64,000 nucleotides of DNA from Mytilus galloprovincialis. Taxonomy: Eukaryota > Mollusca > Bivalvia > Mytilida > Mytilidae. Shown piece after piece: positions 59,546 through 64,000 of the stretch. How positions within the stretch are numbered: the first letter of the stretch is position 1; every line of letters begins with the position of its first letter. The notes below the pieces were generated by a model, which was given only the letters and a program-made list of their open reading frames with translations, was not told the DNA's origin and did not search any database. Location of the stretch: NCBI RefSeq assembly GCF_965363235.1, contig NC_134851.1:56176833-56240832 (forward strand). Direction: 5' to 3'. The position numbers and the translations under genes were made by a program.

Positions 59546-60384
59546 TTGATTCTACGTCCTATGTTATCAGATGACTTCATTTACGGCTGATTGATAATAT
59601 GCAATGATGTTAACGTTAACGCTAAGCAAAACACGATGTGGATTTTATTGACCCCATAAATTTCGTATTAAGACAATAGTTCATTTGCCAATTCCCGCAT
59701 TTGACCCTAAAATTAGAGATCCCTCTTTTAGTTGTCCCCCTTATAAAGGACCTTGGAGAGCTAGCAAAAGAAAACAAATTTACCTGTGCGAAATGTAAGT
59801 TATCTTTAAGGTTTTCAAGTCTTTTAATAACATGTATTTGTTGTGAAGCTAAACACTCTTAATATCAGAAATTATTTTTCATGAAAAATAAGTTAAACCG
59901 CCGATCCATCACATTCAATTCATTATGCTTTGCATTCGAAATAGCCATTTTTTCCGGTATAGAACCAGTCTACGATTGGAAAAGAGACGTAATTTGTTTA
60001 AAAGGTGTGTGATAACAGAATCAAATGGGTAAAGGGCAAATGAACCATTTCACAATGTGTAACGAATTTTTTTGATTCTGTTATCACACCACTTATTATA
60101 TTCAGATTTAATTTTAAGAACAAAATCAATCAAATATATTAAGATTTTTAATCCAAAACTGTAAAAAATGAAAGATATTAATTATTAGAATTAAAAAGCA
60201 AATTAAAAAAATAGTGTGTCAATAGTATAAGGGAGGTAATTTGATTTAACTTTATAAACAATTGCACTAAAATTTATTAGAACAATACAGCCAATCAAAT
60301 TGCAGGAGACACTGCAAATCAGGGTAATTTATAAAACGTGGATTCAAATGATGTCTAATACAAAAGTCAACGACTTTTTTTAAG
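59546..60384. other. No gene seen; inverted pair at 60004-60090
   Basis: gtgtgataacagaatcaaa (60006-60024) and tttgattctgttatcacacc (60071-60090) are inverted repeats around a 46-base loop. The rest is AT-rich. Confidence 0.45.
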
Positions 60385-61070
60385 GTAGAACTGCAATTGA
60401 TGATGAATAGATTTGATAGTTTGTTTCAAATATACGATTAGACAGCAAACAATTTTACAATCGGTAAGATTGCAATTAGTTATGGCAAGTTTTTACTGTT
60501 TGCTTCAGATCGTCGGTATAACAGCATTCGTTTCCACAATAGGCACATGTAAGACTGCAATCGGTGATGAATAGATTTGATACTTTGCATCTATTATGCA
60601 GTTTGGTGGCAATCGACAGGACAGGATTGCAATCGGTGATGGTAAGATTCGGTTGTTTGCTTCAAATACGCGATAAAACGGTAATCGACTATGCAATAAT
60701 TGGGACTGCAATCGGTAATGAATAGATTTGATAGTTTGTTAGAGATAAACGTTTGAACAGTAATCGTTCAAACAATAGGTAGTATTTCAATCAGTAAAAA
60801 TAGATTTGACAGTCTGCATTAGAAATGTGATATGACCGGTAATCGATTACACATTAGGTATAGAACTGCAATTGGTGATTGTAAGATTTGATAGTTTTCC
60901 TGAATTATGCTGTTAAGTTGCAATCTATTACATATAAGGTAGGAGTACAATTCATGATGAATGGGTAAAACAGTTTGCTTCAATTTTGTAGTTGGCAATC
61001 GCTTACACATAAGGTGGAAGTGCAATCGGCGATAAATGGGTTTCACAGTTTGTGTCATATATTTGGAGAG
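60385..61070. repeat. Degenerate tandem array, nine units of about 79 bp, 3' of opsin gene 4
   Basis: The motif ctgcaatcggtgatgaatag, or variants, recurs at about 60392, 60471, 60556, 60628, 60707, 60786, 60867, 60946 and 61021. It is followed by agatttgatagtttgcttca-type and gcaatcgattacac-type blocks. Units are well diverged. The array ends about 150 bases beyond the gene 4 stop. Confidence 0.75.
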
Positions 61071-61223
61071 ACGAAAATCGAGCAGAAAGTTAAACTATTG
61101 AGCCGTCTGTATAATCTATGATAGGTTAGGTGAAGATCAATAACAATGTAGTTGTCAACGTCCAATGTAAATTGTCGTTACAAACCAATTAAATTAGAAT
61201 GTATAACCAAAAACAACAATTTT

Positions 61224-64000
61224 CTAAACATCAGATACAATTATAATACTCTCTGTATCAATTGTATCTGCAATATCGACCAAAGATTTTTGAATAATTT
61301 TTGAAAAAGAAGATTCCTTTTGATATTCATAAATGTCAGATGTTTCTACAGTATACACAGCGACTTCAGAATGTCCATCTTCACGATGTTTTGAGTTGTT
61401 GCTCTCTTTAGATTTGGCAGAATGCACGCTAGGCGTTTCTTCTTTATGACTTACTGTTGTACGTGGTCCGCCGTCAATACTTGGATGTACTCTATTTTTC
61501 GATCTGAAACAGGGGTATATACTTAACAAATGTTCCCGAAAGGCTTTGTGTTTGCCCAAATAGACAAATGGAGTAAACACCCCTGCAATCTTAGTAAGCA
61601 TGGTTGGAATAGCCATGGCAATTGGGTCGATTTCAGCATCTGTATTCAATACTTTCCAAATAACTATAAATGCGTATGGCGTGTAACATATTAAGAAGAA
61701 ACCTAAAAAGAAATACACGTAATAATAAACTATATTTTAATGAACAAAAACAAGTTTATCCCTTTACAAATGCATTCATTCTATACAAAATTATAAAATA
61801 CATTTTCGAAAAAGTTATGATACACATTTAACAATTAGTTAACAAATTTATGCTAAGTTAGTGATGAAACAAAAAATGTTGCCAAATTCTTCATTGTTTC
61901 ATGTTTGTTTATTTTATAATTATTGAGATTATAGCACAGTTTTGACCTATCATGTCTGTTTGATTCGTTCATGCATCGTTGTCAATACAATGGAATTTGA
62001 TGCGACTGTCATACAAGAGAGAGGTTAAGCTATATATATAACACGTTTCAACCCATGATTTTCTACATAAGAAAATGCATGTACCGAGTCTGGAATATGA
62101 CAGCTGTTATCCATTCGTTTTATGTGTTTGAGCTTTTAATTTTACCATTTGATTATGGACTTTCCGTTTTGAATTTTCCTCAGAGTTCAGTATTTTTGTG
62201 ACTTAATAAAAATTGTTGTTATTCTCTAGGAAAATATACCCTTACCTGTATTTGACAAAACTTTCGGAATAATGGGTCCTCAATGATCATCAACTTGAGT
62301 TTTTTTTTAATTTGTTTATCCAAACGTCACGGATGAATACTTTGTAGATCAAAAATAATTTCATTTACTTAGAGCTGTATGCTTATTAAGTTATTATTTC
62401 AGACAAAGTTATTTCTCATAGCAAAATATTCCGAGAAAAAGTCAGAAATGGCTACCTAAATAAGTGTGGCTTGCATTGTCTACTGATATTCATTGTACAG
62501 CATATTTTAGAGCAATTTTGCCATATAGTGTTTTTTGAGACTCAATTCTATCAGAATATTTCATTTTTGTAATATTTCACTTAAATAGCATGAAATTTTA
62601 ACAAAAGAGAGAACTCAGAAGGTCGAAGGTGAATGTGCAGTTTCCTATTGATCAATTAAAGATCAATAATAACTCACGACAACACAAAAGCGTTAATTAC
62701 TGGGCTTTGGGAAATCTCTATCGTCAGGTAGGGTAAAAAACGTAGAACTAACCAATGTTAATGGATACAGTAACTGCGAGCCGCTTTTCGACGGTCATTT
62801 TCCTTCGGAGTTCTTTTCTTTTGTCCTCAGAATCTTCCCTCCGATGACTTGCCGATTCATTCTTGGCATCTTTCAACACCTGTCAAGAAACATGTATAAT
62901 TGTAAAATAAAGATAGATGTAAATTTCATCGATATCATAATTTTTTGGACAATTCGACGACGACTGCATCGAGTTAACTAAAACATTTCTGACATTTCAT
63001 AAATCAATGTTTCATTTGAACTTTAGAATAACATAAACGGTACCAATTTTCTGCAACATATGCGCATTTCAACAATCAATGTTTCTCTAACTATATGAAA
63101 ACCCCAAAAAGAGCTATAAACAAAAAAGGAACCAAAAGTATAGCCAAAGCCGGGCAAGGAATCAGAGCGTTTCATAATGGAGATACATTCCTTTCTTTTG
63201 TAACAGTTTCCTTAATTGTTTAACAGCAGTTTTTTATAACATAATACCATATTTTAATGTCAGTACAAAAGTTCTGTCTACTGGAACGGTGATACCCTCG
63301 GCCACTTTCAATACATGATAATTATATCAGTTTAAGTTCTATGCCATGTTTATTGTATTAAAAATTAACGGACAACGCCTTGTCTTAGAGGAAAAAGACA
63401 AACAGACAAACAACAGTTCACAAAACACAACATATACAACGAAAGATTGAGTAACACCATCCCAACAAAAACTGGGATGTGATCTCAGGTGCTCCGGAAG
63501 GATAAGCAGATCCTGCATCACATTTGTCACATCGTGGTAATCTTGTGAATAAAACCCGGTAATTGGTCTAATTCGGTAAGTCACTTTCAAGGAGAAGGGG
63601 GCCGGATTGTAGTTACGACATCTTAATCATATTTGCTGTATGATGCATTTAAAGGAGGCAAGTAAAATTTGTTTTTTCGATTTGTAGTTTTGAATGTCTC
63701 TTTCGCTTCTACTTAGCTAAGAAAATACTAGATAAAACATATGAAAACCAACATCATCTAATAACATCAGTTATATATGAGTTCTTTATCTAAAATGAAA
63801 TTCAAATCCATAGTCTGGAATGTATTTATAAGTTTTGAAAAAAGCACATCGGATTCACATTAAAAGAACGTTAATAATATTTGCTTCAATCGACGTACAA
63901 TTCACATAAATATTCAAATCGCGCTTCAAAATGTTTTCGTTTTAACAACTTCCGTAGATGATACCTACCTTTGCATAAATAGATCCGTATGCGAATATCA
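61224..64000 (-). CDS. Opsin gene 4 (5' part outside the window)
   Basis: Minus-strand coding exons 63969-64000 (only the last 32 nt of exon 1, ending Ile-Phe-Ala-Tyr-Gly-Ser-Ile-Tyr-Ala-Lys), 62753-62879 (127 nt) and 61224-61702 (479 nt). Splice sites gtaggt, gttagt, tgacag and tttttag. Exon 3 gives helix 6 with CYTPYA (Tyr for Trp265), helix 7 with Thr at site 292, the Schiff-base lysine, TPFVY, a YPC cysteine and the longest C-tail of the cluster (Ser/Thr-rich, ending SIIIVSDV). The tail shares a TVxxSxIxEYQxxS pattern with gene 2. If exon 1 has the usual 648-651 nt, the protein is about 417-418 residues. Residues of helices 1-5 cannot be assessed. Confidence 0.92.
61985..62205 (+). repeat. 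Repeat E copy in intron 2 of gene 4
   Basis: gcgactgtcatacaagagag, ttctacataagaaaatgcat, ggaatatgacagctgtta and cctcagagttcagtattttt: a near-complete E in the second intron, antisense to the gene. A reversed D fragment follows at 62235-62340. Confidence 0.7.
63340..63640 (-). mobile_element. Family A tail in intron 1 of gene 4
   Basis: Reads caacgccttgtcttagagga, ggtgctccggaaggataagc, ggtctaattcggtaagtcac and gtagttacgacatctta in the order of the 27.4-27.67 kb tail, in the same orientation as gene 4. The open frame across it is a shadow. Confidence 0.6.

Noticed and set aside
60385-61070. CRISPR-like array
   Set aside because: Units are diverged along their whole length with no constant-repeat and variable-spacer pattern, and the genome is animal.
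1-64000. tRNA or rRNA genes
   Set aside because: No cloverleaf with a convincing B-box or conserved rRNA block was recognised by eye; a covariance-model scan would be needed to exclude diverged tRNA-derived SINEs.

Overview
The window looks like nuclear DNA from a bivalve mollusc, most likely a marine mussel of the Mytilus type. This is inferred from very AT-rich sequence, intron-bearing animal genes, and a dense mosaic of short dispersed repeat families that I associate with mussel genomes. No database was available, so the species is not established. There is no sign of bacterial, organellar or viral gene organisation.

The only confident host genes are four paralogous opsins (retinal-binding, seven-helix GPCRs): gene 1 (minus, 1069-2799), gene 2 (plus, CDS 11164-13266, with a non-coding first exon and promoter near 9.5-9.7 kb), gene 3 (minus, 38913-42045) and gene 4 (minus, 61224 to the window edge, first coding exon cut off). 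All share one architecture: a large first coding exon ending after the Ile-Tyr-Ala-Lys at the end of helix 5 (phase 0), a second exon of exactly 127 nt carrying cytoplasmic loop 3 and the start of helix 6 (ending phase 1), and a last exon with helices 6-7 and the tail. All keep the retinal-binding lysine of helix 7. They differ at classic tuning and counterion positions. Gene 3 has Ala where opsins of this type carry Glu181, gene 1 has Asn at the position of Glu113, and the site equivalent to bovine 292 is Ser, Ala, Asn and Thr in genes 1 to 4. Every copy has Tyr instead of Trp265. The natural reading is a tandem, diversifying family of light sensors.

Layout: 1-13.3 kb holds genes 1 and 2 head to head, separated by repeats (a 72-bp minisatellite, a 37-bp array and a 684-bp element with long inverted ends). 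13.3-38.9 kb is a gene-free gap of about 25 kb built from repeats: Penelope-like reverse transcriptase fragments, a tandemly duplicated 0.9-1.0 kb unit, a 222-bp MITE and several SINE/MITE-like families. 38.9-42.1 kb is gene 3. 42.1-61.2 kb is again gene-free and includes a diverged tandem duplication of about 1.5 kb, a second 222-bp MITE, a strong palindrome and nested insertions. Gene 4 closes the window.

Repeat labels used below are local names. A: 3' tail of the reverse transcriptase element. B, C, E: dispersed repeats of 0.2-0.5 kb. D: a unit of about 357 bp containing a GC-rich core. G: the 0.9-1.0 kb unit. Copy boundaries are read by eye and are good to about 10-20 bases unless an exact end is described.
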